This document shows, piece by piece, positions 18,295 to 25,856 of a DNA stretch of 55,094 nucleotides. The notes under the pieces are model-generated. The model had not been told where the DNA came from. It searched no databases and saw nothing but the letters and a program-made list of their open reading frames with translations. The stretch comes from Myxococcales bacterium (lineage in GTDB: Bacteria; Myxococcota_A; Polyangia; Polyangiales; Polyangiaceae): positions 1 to 55,094 of the forward strand of contig SECP01000059.1 of NCBI GenBank assembly GCA_004193285.1. The letters are read 5' to 3'. The position numbers and the translations under genes were made by a program. How positions within the stretch are numbered: the first letter of the stretch is position 1; each line of letters opens with the position of its first letter.

Positions 18295-18998
18295 AGGACG
18301 GGCTGTGGCTCGAGGACGCCTCGTTTCGCTACGGGGACCTTTGGGTGCTTCGGGAAACCGAGCTGCACGTCCCACCCGGCCGCACCCTCATCGTCACGGG
18401 TGACAACGGGGTCGGCAAGTCCACGCTCCTCTACGTGTGCGCGGGCCTGCTGAACGTTTACAGCGGTCACGTCTGGCTGGACGGTCACCACGCCTCTGCC
18501 AAGAAGCCCAGTGAGCTGATGCGACAGGGAGTCCGGCGCGGCTTCTTGTTCGGGCAGGGAGGGCTCATGTCCAACCTGAGCGCGCTCGCCAACGTCACCC
18601 TCGGCCTTCGCTACCACGCAGATGTGTTCGGCTGGGATGACAAGGAGATCACCCAGCGCGCCCGGGACGCCCTCGGGCAGCTCCGCGTCTCGCAATCGGA
18701 TTTTCACGCGCTGCCGGCGCACCTGTCGTTGGGGGTCCGCAAGCGAGTGGCGCTGGCCCGCGCGCTGGCGCTAGAGCCCAATTTCGTATTTCTGGACGAT
18801 CCGGACGGGGGGCTCGATTCCGCGACGCGGAACCTCGTCTACGAGAGGCTGGAGCGATTTCGCGACGACTCGCGCATGACGGTGGTGATCGCGACCAACA
18901 GCCGGCAGCTCATCGACCGCGTCGGCGTTCACCCGATGGAGCTCGCGCATGGGCACTTGCTGCCCGAGGACGAGACGCGCCGGTCGCGGCGGGCATGA
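18291..18998 (+). CDS. MlaF-like ABC ATPase with degenerate catalytic motifs
   Basis: This 235-residue protein starts at the ATG in the ATGA overlap with the permease; in-frame codons upstream fall inside that gene. Walker A is intact (G-D-N-G-V-G-K-S-T, 37-45), as is a Q-loop Q89 in F-L-F-G-Q-G-G-L-M. Three elements deviate. The signature reads L-S-L-G-V (145-149) instead of L-S-G-G-Q/M. The Walker B ends L-D-D-P, so the catalytic glutamate position is Asp170. The switch position in I-A-T-N-S is Asn203, where His is expected. ATP binding is therefore likely, while hydrolysis may be slow or depend on a partner. It pairs with the MlaE-type permease. The gene ends 5 nt before the convergent PlsC gene. 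Confidence 0.9.
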   Translation: MKDGLWLEDASFRYGDLWVLRETELHVPPGRTLIVTGDNGVGKSTLLYVCAGLLNVYSGHVWLDGHHASAKKPSELMRQGVRRGFLFGQGGLMSNLSALANVTLGLRYHADVFGWDDKEITQRARDALGQLRVSQSDFHALPAHLSLGVRKRVALARALALEPNFVFLDDPDGGLDSATRNLVYERLERFRDDSRMTVVIATNSRQLIDRVGVHPMELAHGHLLPEDETRRSRRA

Positions 18999-19003
18999 AG
19001 CGG

Positions 19004-19789
19004 CTAGGCGCGCATACGCGCCAGCTCCTCCGCCATCCGCTGACGCGTGAGGTCGCGAAGCGCCCGCGAGTCCCCGTTCGCCTCCGAAGGCTGGATCGGA
19101 GCGAGGATGTGCACGTCCACCACGAGCGGCACGATGCGCGCGCGGTGCTTGGGGATGACCTCCTGCGTGCCGTCCACCACGAGGGGCACGATGGGCACGC
19201 CCGCGCGCGCCGCGAGCCAGAAGGCGCCGCGATAGAAGGGGATGAGCTGCCCGTCCGGCGAGCGCGTGCCTTCCGGGAACACACAGAGCGCCTGACCACC
19301 GCGCAGCATGCGCTCGCTCTTGCGGAGCATGCGACGGATGCTGGCGAGGTGGCCGCGCCGCAGCGCCACGTAGCCGTTGAGCCACATGTTCCAGCCGAGG
19401 AACGGCGCGTAGAAGTTCTCGACCTTACTGACCCACGCTAAATCCAAGTAAGTGCCGTAAACCGCTAGAATGTCGCACATCGACTGGTGGTTGACGACGT
19501 AGATACAGCCGCTCACGCCGCGCAGGTGCTCTCGCCCTTGGACGCGCACGCCCGCGAACGGCGCCCACGTTAGGTAGTGCGCGCCCCAATAAGTGGTGTA
19601 GCGGCGTAGCCAGCGGCGCTTCGGGTCCCACCAGGCGGTGAGCGCGAACAGCACGAGCGCCGGTACGAACAAGATGGCGCAGGTCGCCATCAAGTACGGC
19701 CAGTACAGCAGGTTGTAGGCGAAGAGCCCGAGCGGACCGAGCCGGGACCTACGGCGACCGCGAGACTCGGCGTAGGTGACCGCGCTCAT
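19004..19789 (-). CDS. 1-acylglycerol-3-phosphate acyltransferase (PlsC family)
   Basis: This 261-residue protein has an N-terminal membrane segment (about residues 25-53). The acyltransferase block I is N-H-Q-S-M-C-D (catalytic His101, Asp106), and block III is F-P-E-G-T-R (171-176), followed by the P-I-V-P-L-V-V-D-G block IV. It acylates lysophosphatidate at sn-2 on the inner membrane, making phosphatidate for phospholipids. Placement next to the MlaE/MlaF pair is thematically consistent (lipid supply and lipid transport), but it is on the opposite strand with convergent stops. A different acyl acceptor, such as ornithine lipids, cannot be excluded. Confidence 0.93.
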   Translation of the reverse strand: MSAVTYAESRGRRRSRLGPLGLFAYNLLYWPYLMATCAILFVPALVLFALTAWWDPKRRWLRRYTTYWGAHYLTWAPFAGVRVQGREHLRGVSGCIYVVNHQSMCDILAVYGTYLDLAWVSKVENFYAPFLGWNMWLNGYVALRRGHLASIRRMLRKSERMLRGGQALCVFPEGTRSPDGQLIPFYRGAFWLAARAGVPIVPLVVDGTQEVIPKHRARIVPLVVDVHILAPIQPSEANGDSRALRDLTRQRMAEELARMRA

Positions 19790-19838
19790 CGCGAAGCTCC
19801 GTGATCACCGTTCATGGCTCGAAGGCGGTCATAGTCCC

Positions 19839-20192
19839 TTACTTCTTGGGATTGAAGCTTCGAATGTGCGCGACCAGCTGGGTCAGCTGAGGCTCGTCGA
19901 ACAGCTTGCCGAAGGGCGGCATTTGCCCTTTGCCGTTCACCACCGCGTCGCGGAGCTCGGCATCCGTGCGGCTCGCTTGAAATGAAGCGTCCGCGAAGTT
20001 GCGCGGTGGGGCGAGGCCTTCCGCGGCGGGCACACCGCCGCGACCGTCGCTGCCGTGGCATTTCCCGCATGCGGAGTCGAAGAGCTGCTTGGCTTCCGTG
20101 CGCGAGTCAGCCGGCGCGCGGCCCTTGCACGCCCCCGCGGTGAGGGCGGAGGCGAGCGCCGCTACGCTCAGGATCGCGGAAAAAACGCGCAT
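19839..20192 (-). CDS. Small c-type cytochrome, secreted
   Basis: This 117-residue protein starts at ATG 20190-20192. Codons further upstream in the same frame are antisense to the FKBP gene and were rejected. The signal peptide ends L-T-A-G-A-C, so it may be a lipoprotein with Cys22. The heme motif is C-G-K-C-H (residues 42-46), and M-P-P-F-G-K-L-F (from Met91) supplies the likely axial Met, giving a class I monoheme fold. It would carry electrons in the periplasm; no oxidase or dehydrogenase partner is adjacent. It is divergent from the FKBP gene with 79 nt between the starts. Confidence 0.9.
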   Translation of the reverse strand: MRVFSAILSVAALASALTAGACKGRAPADSRTEAKQLFDSACGKCHGSDGRGGVPAAEGLAPPRNFADASFQASRTDAELRDAVVNGKGQMPPFGKLFDEPQLTQLVAHIRSFNPKK

Positions 20193-20271
20193 ATGGCCCA
20201 GCTTTTCGCAATCCGGCGGCCCGCGCAAGGCGCTACCCGTCGTCCCAAATCGGACTATGCTCCGCCCCGCC

Positions 20272-21225
20272 ATGCGTATCCGGTCTGCCACTACTTTCCT
20301 CACCGTCTCGGCTCTGCTGCTCGGCTTCACCGCCTGCAACACGAAAACCGAGGAACCCGCGACCAAGAGCGAGCCGGACAAGGCCGCCGATGCGCCCGCG
20401 GCCGCGAGCAGCGCCACGACCACGGCCGCCACCAGCGCCGCTGCCGCCGCGGCCCCGGAGCCCAAAAGCATCCCGGCTCCGGAGGACGTGAAGGCGCCCC
20501 CCGCCGACGCGAGCAAGACGGCCTCTGGCCTCGCCACGAAGGTCCTCACCAAGGGTAAAGGTAAAGAGCACCCCAAAGACGACGACAAGGTGTCGGTCCA
20601 CTACACGGGCTGGACGAGCGACGGGAAGATGTTCGACAGCTCCGTGGCTCGCGGCGAGCCGACGAGCTTCGGCGTCAACCAAGTCATCGCGGGCTGGACC
20701 GAAGCGCTCAAGCTCATGGTCGTGGGCGAGAAGCGTCGTCTGTGGATCCCGGCAAAAATCGCCTACGGCGAGACCGCGCGCCCCGGTTACCCCGCCGGGC
20801 AGCTCACCTTCGACGTGGAGCTGCTCGAGATCGTCGCGGCGCCCAAGCCGCCGGAGGTGCCGAAGGACGTGGCGGCTCCCCCCGCGGACGCGAAGAAGAC
20901 CACATCGGGCCTTGCTTACCGCTCCCTCAGCAAGGGCACCGGCAAGGACCACCCGGGTCCGACCAGCCGGGTCAAGGTGCACTACTCGGGCTGGACGAAG
21001 GACGGGAAGATGTTCGACAGCTCGGTCACCCGCGGTGAGCCGACCAGCTTCGGTTTGAATCAGGTCATTCCGGGGTGGACGGAGGGCCTGCAGTTGATGG
21101 TCAAGGGCGAGAAGATGCGCTTCTGGATCCCGGGCAAGCTGGCTTACGGCGACGAGCCGAAGCGCCCCGGCGCTCCCTCGGGTCAATTGACGTTCGACGT
21201 GGAGCTGCTCGACTTCGACAAGTGA
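20272..21225 (+). CDS. Tandem FKBP-type peptidyl-prolyl isomerase, exported
   Basis: This 317-residue protein starts at ATG 20272 (ATG 20257 is an alternative). The signal peptide ends L-G-F-T-A-C, probably lipidated at Cys22, followed by an Ala/Thr/Pro-rich linker (residues 23-75). Two FKBP domains follow, about 80-190 and 200-317. They share near-identical blocks: V-H-Y-T/S-G-W-T, D-G-K-M-F-D-S-S-V, R-G-E-P-T-S-F-G, Q-V-I-x-G-W-T-E, W-I-P-x-K-x-A-Y-G, and G-Q-L-T-F-D-V-E-L-L. Both keep the active-site aromatic and Asp residues, so both should be active foldases in the envelope. The duplication is intragenic. Confidence 0.95.
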   Translation: MRIRSATTFLTVSALLLGFTACNTKTEEPATKSEPDKAADAPAAASSATTTAATSAAAAAAPEPKSIPAPEDVKAPPADASKTASGLATKVLTKGKGKEHPKDDDKVSVHYTGWTSDGKMFDSSVARGEPTSFGVNQVIAGWTEALKLMVVGEKRRLWIPAKIAYGETARPGYPAGQLTFDVELLEIVAAPKPPEVPKDVAAPPADAKKTTSGLAYRSLSKGTGKDHPGPTSRVKVHYSGWTKDGKMFDSSVTRGEPTSFGLNQVIPGWTEGLQLMVKGEKMRFWIPGKLAYGDEPKRPGAPSGQLTFDVELLDFDK

Positions 21226-21238
21226 ACGCAGCTTCATC

Positions 21239-21265
21239 GCGCACGGCGCAACTCGCGCCGTGCGC
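21239..21265. terminator. Hairpin between convergent genes
   Basis: A perfect 11-bp stem (GCGCACGGCGC at 21239-21249 with GCGCCGTGCGC at 21255-21265) has a 5-nt AACTC loop. It lies 13 nt after the FKBP stop and 14 nt after the permease stop on the other strand. No T-tract follows on either side. Its position and strength still suggest a bidirectional terminator of the GC-rich type. Confidence 0.6.
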
Positions 21266-21279
21266 AGATGGCGGCGGCC

Positions 21280-22452
21280 TCAGCCGCGCATCGCCTCGAT
21301 CGGTGACGTGCCAGCGGCCTTCAGGGCAGGGAAGAACCCGCCGAGGACGCCCATCCCGATGCCGGCGACGAGGCAGCCAATCAGAATTTGGGGCGTCGCT
21401 GCGAACGAGAAGGTGATCTCCTGCCAGGTCTGGAAGTTCATCATCGACACGGAAGTGGTCGTGAGGAGGAGCGCGGCCAGCATGCCGAGGACCCCGCCGG
21501 ACACTGCCAGCACCGTGGATTCGATGACGAAAGACGTGAGGATCTGAAACTGGGAGAAGCCTAGAGCGCGCAAGGTTCCGACTTCGCGCTTGCGCTGAGC
21601 CACCGCGGCGAACATCGTATTCATGGCGCCGAGGGTGGCCCCCGTCGCGCAGAAGAACGTGATGATGATGCCCATGATCTTCACGAAGATAGCGGTGCCC
21701 TGCGACTGGTCCTCGTAGTACTTCGTCTCCCGGCGGGCCTCGAGCAAGAGCTGCTTGTCGGTCTCGATCCTGGCCTTGAAGGCATCGAACGCGGCCGGTG
21801 AGTCCAGGCGTACGGTGACGGACGAGACCAAGCCCTCTCGACCGAAGGAGGAGCGGGCCGTCTCCAAGTTCGCCCAAACCTCCGACTCGAAGGACGAGCC
21901 GCCGGCTTCGAACACGCCGACCACGGTGACGGGCCGGTTCTTCTTCAGCTCGAACTTGTCCCCGAGCGTCATGCCTCGGTACTTGCCGACCAGGCCCTTA
22001 CCGATGAGGACCTCGTCCGTGCCCGGCTTGGCAGGCCGCCCGTCGATGACACGCACGTCCGGTCGCACCTTGAGCACGTTGTCGGAGACGCCGCGCACCA
22101 AGATGTTGGTGACCTGGCCAGGCTCTCCGCCCAAGCGGTCTTGCGCGATGACGACGACCACCTCGCCCCCGCCGAGCGGCGCGCCCGTGTCGTCCTTCTT
22201 CACCCCCGGCGTGGCCAGGACGAGGCTGACCGCGGGGCCGTCGATGCTGCTCGACATCTCGTTGTCCGCGCCTTTGCGCGTGATGATGGCGTTATCGGGG
22301 CGCCCGCCCGCCACCAGGGTTTTGCTCACGCCGGCGGAGAGCATGAACGCGGCCGCCAGCACGAAGACGACGAGGGCGATGCCGCCCGCGGTGGCAAAGG
22401 TCGTCGTCTTGCGCACGAACAAGCTGCGAACGTTGTAGGAAATCGGAATCAT
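21280..22452 (-). CDS. MacB/FtsX-type ABC permease, second copy
   Basis: This 390-residue protein has an N-terminal transmembrane helix (about residues 18-45), a large extracytoplasmic domain (about 50-265), and three C-terminal helices. These end in L-G-G-F-F-P-A-L-K-A-A-G-T-S-P-I-E-A-M-R-G, the typical FtsX-like tail. The coupling segment R-K-R-E-V-G-T-L-R-A-L-G-F matches the family. It is the last gene of the minus-strand operon adaptor-ATPase-permease-permease, 12 nt after the previous gene. MacB-type mechanotransmission exporters move peptides, lipoproteins or toxins from the periplasm; the substrate is unknown. The permease and ATPase are separate polypeptides here. Confidence 0.92.
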   Translation of the reverse strand: MIPISYNVRSLFVRKTTTFATAGGIALVVFVLAAAFMLSAGVSKTLVAGGRPDNAIITRKGADNEMSSSIDGPAVSLVLATPGVKKDDTGAPLGGGEVVVVIAQDRLGGEPGQVTNILVRGVSDNVLKVRPDVRVIDGRPAKPGTDEVLIGKGLVGKYRGMTLGDKFELKKNRPVTVVGVFEAGGSSFESEVWANLETARSSFGREGLVSSVTVRLDSPAAFDAFKARIETDKQLLLEARRETKYYEDQSQGTAIFVKIMGIIITFFCATGATLGAMNTMFAAVAQRKREVGTLRALGFSQFQILTSFVIESTVLAVSGGVLGMLAALLLTTTSVSMMNFQTWQEITFSFAATPQILIGCLVAGIGMGVLGGFFPALKAAGTSPIEAMRG

Positions 22453-22464
22453 CTGGCTTGCTCC

Positions 22465-23631
22465 TCAACCCACGCGCCGCAGCGCTTCCACCACTTGCAG
22501 CTTCGAGGCCTGGCGCGCCGGCAAGATAGCGGCGAGCAAGCCGAGGAGAGTCGCGAGGCCGAACGCGAAGGCCGCGATCCCCGGCTGCACCTTGAACTGA
22601 GGGAACATGTTGCCCATGTTCTCTTCGATGACGCGGCCCATGGCCCCGTTGACGATGGGGTAGCCGAGCAGCACGCCGATGAGCCCGCCGAGCACGCCGA
22701 TCACCACGCCCTCCACCAAGATGAAGCGGGCCACGTGGCTCGGCAAAAAGCCGATCGCGCGGAGCACGCCGTATTCGTTGGTGCGCTCGCGCACGCCCAT
22801 GGCGATGGTGTTGCCCACGATCATGGCCATGATGAGCGTGATGACGACCGACACGATGTCGATGGCCTTCAGCACCGCCGCGAACATCCCCAAGAAGGAC
22901 TGATTGAGCGCGGCTTCGCTCATGGTGATCGTCTGCAGGTCGCGGCTGTCGAACTTGGCGTCGATCTCTTTCGAGATACGGCCCGAATCCGCCGAGTTAC
23001 GCACGTTGGTCGCGATCCAGCCCACGAGGTCTTTGCGGCGCTCGGGCAAGGATTCGTTCAGGTAGTTGTAGTGAAACCATAGGGTGGAGCGGTCCACGTT
23101 GGTGGTCGTGGTGGTGTAGATCCCGCGGATATTGAAGACCCAGTCGCCGGGGTAGATGCTGCCCTTGAGGGTGATCTTGTCGCCGACCTTCCAGCCCTCC
23201 TTCTTGGCGAGCGCGTCGCCGATGAGCGCGCCTTGGCGATCCGCGAACCAGGCTTCTCGCTCCGCCGCGGTGGTCTTGATCTCGCTGTACACCTCCAAGA
23301 GGCTCTTCGGATCCGTCGCGATGGTGGCGAAGAAGTCGTTCTCGTCCTTCGGGTTCTTGGCGCCGAACCAGTTGGCGTAGGAGACCGCGGCCACGCCGGG
23401 GATCTGCGCGATCTCCTCGGTGTAGCGCTTGGGCAGCTGCAGGATGAAGCTCACCTTGTGCCGCGTCGCGATACGGTCCTTCTTGGAAAACTCCGAGGCG
23501 GAGGTCCAGGACCAGACCACGGTGCGTAGCAAGATGAAGAACAACGTCGCGATGGCCACCACGGTGATGGTCAGCGCGGTCCGCAGCTTGTTGCGCCCGA
23601 TGTTGCGCGCAGCAATGCTGGTGAGCGTCAT
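22465..23631 (-). CDS. MacB/FtsX-type ABC permease, first copy
   Basis: This 388-residue protein has the same architecture as its neighbour: A-R-N-I-G-R-N-K-L-R-T at the N-terminus, one helix, a periplasmic domain of about 220 residues, then three helices. The coupling segment is N-E-Y-G-V-L-R-A-I-G-F, and the ending is P-A-R-Q-A-S-K-L-Q-V-V-E-A-L-R. Its ATG overlaps the ATPase stop (ATGA at 23628-23631). The two permeases are diverged rather than recently duplicated, which suggests a heterodimeric transporter with the shared ATPase. The periplasmic domains differ in length and sequence. Confidence 0.92.
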   Translation of the reverse strand: MTLTSIAARNIGRNKLRTALTITVVAIATLFFILLRTVVWSWTSASEFSKKDRIATRHKVSFILQLPKRYTEEIAQIPGVAAVSYANWFGAKNPKDENDFFATIATDPKSLLEVYSEIKTTAAEREAWFADRQGALIGDALAKKEGWKVGDKITLKGSIYPGDWVFNIRGIYTTTTTNVDRSTLWFHYNYLNESLPERRKDLVGWIATNVRNSADSGRISKEIDAKFDSRDLQTITMSEAALNQSFLGMFAAVLKAIDIVSVVITLIMAMIVGNTIAMGVRERTNEYGVLRAIGFLPSHVARFILVEGVVIGVLGGLIGVLLGYPIVNGAMGRVIEENMGNMFPQFKVQPGIAAFAFGLATLLGLLAAILPARQASKLQVVEALRRVG

Positions 23632-24344
23632 AGCGCGAGCGCTCCCTTGTCTAGCCGGTGGCAGATGTTGGCGCGCTCGGCGGCGGCCGGATCGTGGGTC
23701 ACCATCACGATCGTCTTGTTCAGCTCGGTGTTGAGACGGCCGAGGAGGTTCAAGATGTCGTTCGCGCTCTCGCGATCCAAATCACCGGTCGGCTCGTCCG
23801 CGACGATGATCTTGGGATCTGTCACGATGGCGCGCGCGATGGTCACGCGCTGCTCCTGACCGCCAGAGAGCTGGCGCGGGTAGTGACCCATGCGCTCACC
23901 CAGGCCGACCAGCTTGAGCGCCGTCTCCGCGCGCTTGCGGCGGTCTGCCGCCGGGAGCTTGGCGAGGAGCAGCGGTAGCTCCACGTTCTCCAAGGCGGTG
24001 AGCACGGGCATCAAGTTGTACGTTTGGAAGACGAAGCCGATGTTGGCGGCCCGAAAGCCAGCGCGATCTCCCTCGCCCATCTGGCTGAGCTCTTGACCGG
24101 CCACCATCAGCGAACCGGAGGTGGGGACGTCTAGCCCGGCGATGAGGTTCAGGAGCGTGGACTTACCCGAGCCGGAAGGGCCCATGAGCGCCTCGAACGC
24201 GCCCTCTTTCATCGTGAGGTCGAGCTCTTTCAAGACGTCTAGCCGCTCTTTGCCGCGCCAGAAAGATTTGCCCACCCCCTTGAGCACGATGATATCGCTC
24301 TTGCCGTTCGTCGCCGGCGGTGTCGGTTGCGTGCTCTGGCTCAT
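23628..24344 (-). CDS. MacB/LolD-type ABC ATPase
   Basis: This 238-residue protein starts at the ATG in the ATGA overlap with the adaptor gene (24341-24344). Walker A is G-P-S-G-S-G-K-S-T (55-63), the Q-loop is in F-V-F-Q-T-Y-N-L, and the signature is L-S-G-G-Q-E-Q-R-V. Walker B is I-I-V-A-D-E-P-T-G-D-L-D, and the H-loop is M-V-T-H-D. All catalytic elements are intact. The length and motif spacing fit the LolD/MacB-N/FtsE group. It powers the two permeases encoded downstream. Confidence 0.95.
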   Translation of the reverse strand: MSQSTQPTPPATNGKSDIIVLKGVGKSFWRGKERLDVLKELDLTMKEGAFEALMGPSGSGKSTLLNLIAGLDVPTSGSLMVAGQELSQMGEGDRAGFRAANIGFVFQTYNLMPVLTALENVELPLLLAKLPAADRRKRAETALKLVGLGERMGHYPRQLSGGQEQRVTIARAIVTDPKIIVADEPTGDLDRESANDILNLLGRLNTELNKTIVMVTHDPAAAERANICHRLDKGALAL

Positions 24345-25585
24345 CCCGCGTTCCTTTCCTTGATCTTCTGACCGTCCGCCAAGTCTGCTGGCGGGTTGTT
24401 CACGATGCGCGTGCCCGAGCTCACGCCGCTCTGCACTTCGAACCCGGTGCCGAAGGCCGGCCCGAGGGTGACTGGAGTCAAACGAACGATGCCGCTCTCC
24501 AGGCGGTACACCGCTTTGGAGCCGTTCTTGTCGACGAGGGCGGTGCCGGGCACGATCGTCTTGGGCGGCGCTTGCATGGCCGCTTTGTCCAGCTCCCCGC
24601 TCAGGAAGCTGACGCGCGCCGACATGTCCGGGAGCACGCCTTCGTTCTCGTCCACGAACGCAACCTTGACCGTCACGGTGGCTTTGGTGCGGTTCACGGT
24701 CGGCGTGACCTCCACCGCTTTGCCCCGGTAGCGTTTGCTCGGAAACGCGTCCAGGACGATCTCCGTCGGCCCGCCCATTTTGATCTGCGAAAGGCGGCTC
24801 TCCGGCACGTCCGTCTCCACCATGAGGGAGCTGAAATCCGCGATTTGAACGCCGCCCATGTCGATGGCGACGCCGGCCGGCTGCGGACCCACGAACTCCC
24901 CCACCTCCGGCGGCTTGTTGATCACGGTGCCGTCGATGGGCGCGAGGATCGTGAAGTTTCCGAGGTTGACCTTGAGCGCGGCGACCAGCGAATCCGAGGC
25001 TTTCGCCTCGGCCTCCGAAGCTTTGACCTGCTCTTGCAGGGAGGCGGCGCGCGCGAACAAGTCGTCGGCCGCGCCTTTGGGACCGATGCCTTCTTGAGCC
25101 AGGCTTTGCGCGCGCCGGGCTTGCTGTTGAATCTCGGCCAGCGTTGCCTTCGCGGTTTGAATGCGAGCGCGTGCGGCGGCGGCTTGGCTGTAGGCGGTCG
25201 CGATGCTCGCGTTCTGGTCGGCGGGGTCGATCTCGAGGAGCACGTCCCCCTGCTTGACCTTGGAGCCTTGGCGGACGTGCTGAGCTTTGACTTTGCCCAT
25301 CACCTTGCAGGCAACCGCCGAGTCCCGCTGGGCGATGATGTAACCCGTGGAGGTGAGCTCCACGGAGGCCTGAGCCGGGGACATGGTGATGACCTCGGTC
25401 GTGTCCACTTCGGTCTTGAAGACCGCGGACTGCAGGGCGGGCAGACCCCACTGGTACCCGGCGCCGGCAGCGCCGAGCAGCAGAAGCACGCCCACGATGG
25501 CGCCTACCGGGCTCTTGCCCTTCGGACGAGGGGCGCTTCGGTCGATCTTGAGGGAGGCGAGGTCGGAGGAAAGCTGATCGGACAT
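24341..25585 (-). CDS. Periplasmic adaptor, MacA/HlyD family
   Basis: This 414-residue protein has a short cytoplasmic N-terminus and one transmembrane anchor (about residues 25-48). A biotinyl-lipoyl-like half (G-S-K-V-K-Q-G-D-V-L-L-E-I-D) comes before an Ala/Gln-rich coiled-coil hairpin (about 125-205). The second lipoyl half (I-L-A-P-I-D-G-T-V-I-N-K) and beta-barrel and membrane-proximal domains come next. It bridges the inner-membrane ABC complex to an outer-membrane channel. No TolC-like gene is in the window, so a TolC encoded elsewhere must be used. It is first in the operon; the promoter probably lies in 25586-25770. Confidence 0.94.
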   Translation of the reverse strand: MSDQLSSDLASLKIDRSAPRPKGKSPVGAIVGVLLLLGAAGAGYQWGLPALQSAVFKTEVDTTEVITMSPAQASVELTSTGYIIAQRDSAVACKVMGKVKAQHVRQGSKVKQGDVLLEIDPADQNASIATAYSQAAAARARIQTAKATLAEIQQQARRAQSLAQEGIGPKGAADDLFARAASLQEQVKASEAEAKASDSLVAALKVNLGNFTILAPIDGTVINKPPEVGEFVGPQPAGVAIDMGGVQIADFSSLMVETDVPESRLSQIKMGGPTEIVLDAFPSKRYRGKAVEVTPTVNRTKATVTVKVAFVDENEGVLPDMSARVSFLSGELDKAAMQAPPKTIVPGTALVDKNGSKAVYRLESGIVRLTPVTLGPAFGTGFEVQSGVSSGTRIVNNPPADLADGQKIKERNAG

Positions 25586-25856
25586 GCGCGCGGGGCCCAG
25601 GTACCACAGCTCGATCCCGGCGTCGCCGAGGCGGCGAGCGCTACTCCCAGCCGCGAAAACGGCGGAAAATCCGAGGTGGCGACCTCACCTAGGTCTGGGG
25701 CGAAAGAACGCAAGCCCTGCCGCGGACGGATGTCCGGGCCGCGCGGCCTAGTGGAGGCATACGGGCGCGGATGTGGTATTCGGTGGAAGTCGGCACGGCG
25801 GACCCCGCCGGTTGGCCGGCGTCGGAATCCACGGATTTTCGAACGAATTCCGGGCT

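Noticed and set aside
20193..20588. N-terminal extension of the cytochrome c frame with a hydrophobic Ala/Val run
   Set aside because: It is the antisense of the Ala-rich linker in the FKBP gene; the ATG at 20192 gives a proper signal peptide.
24345..25607. N-terminal extension of the exporter ATPase frame
   Set aside because: It lies entirely over the MacA-like gene in another frame and reads as Arg/Gly-rich noise; the ATG at the ATGA overlap gives the family's normal length.
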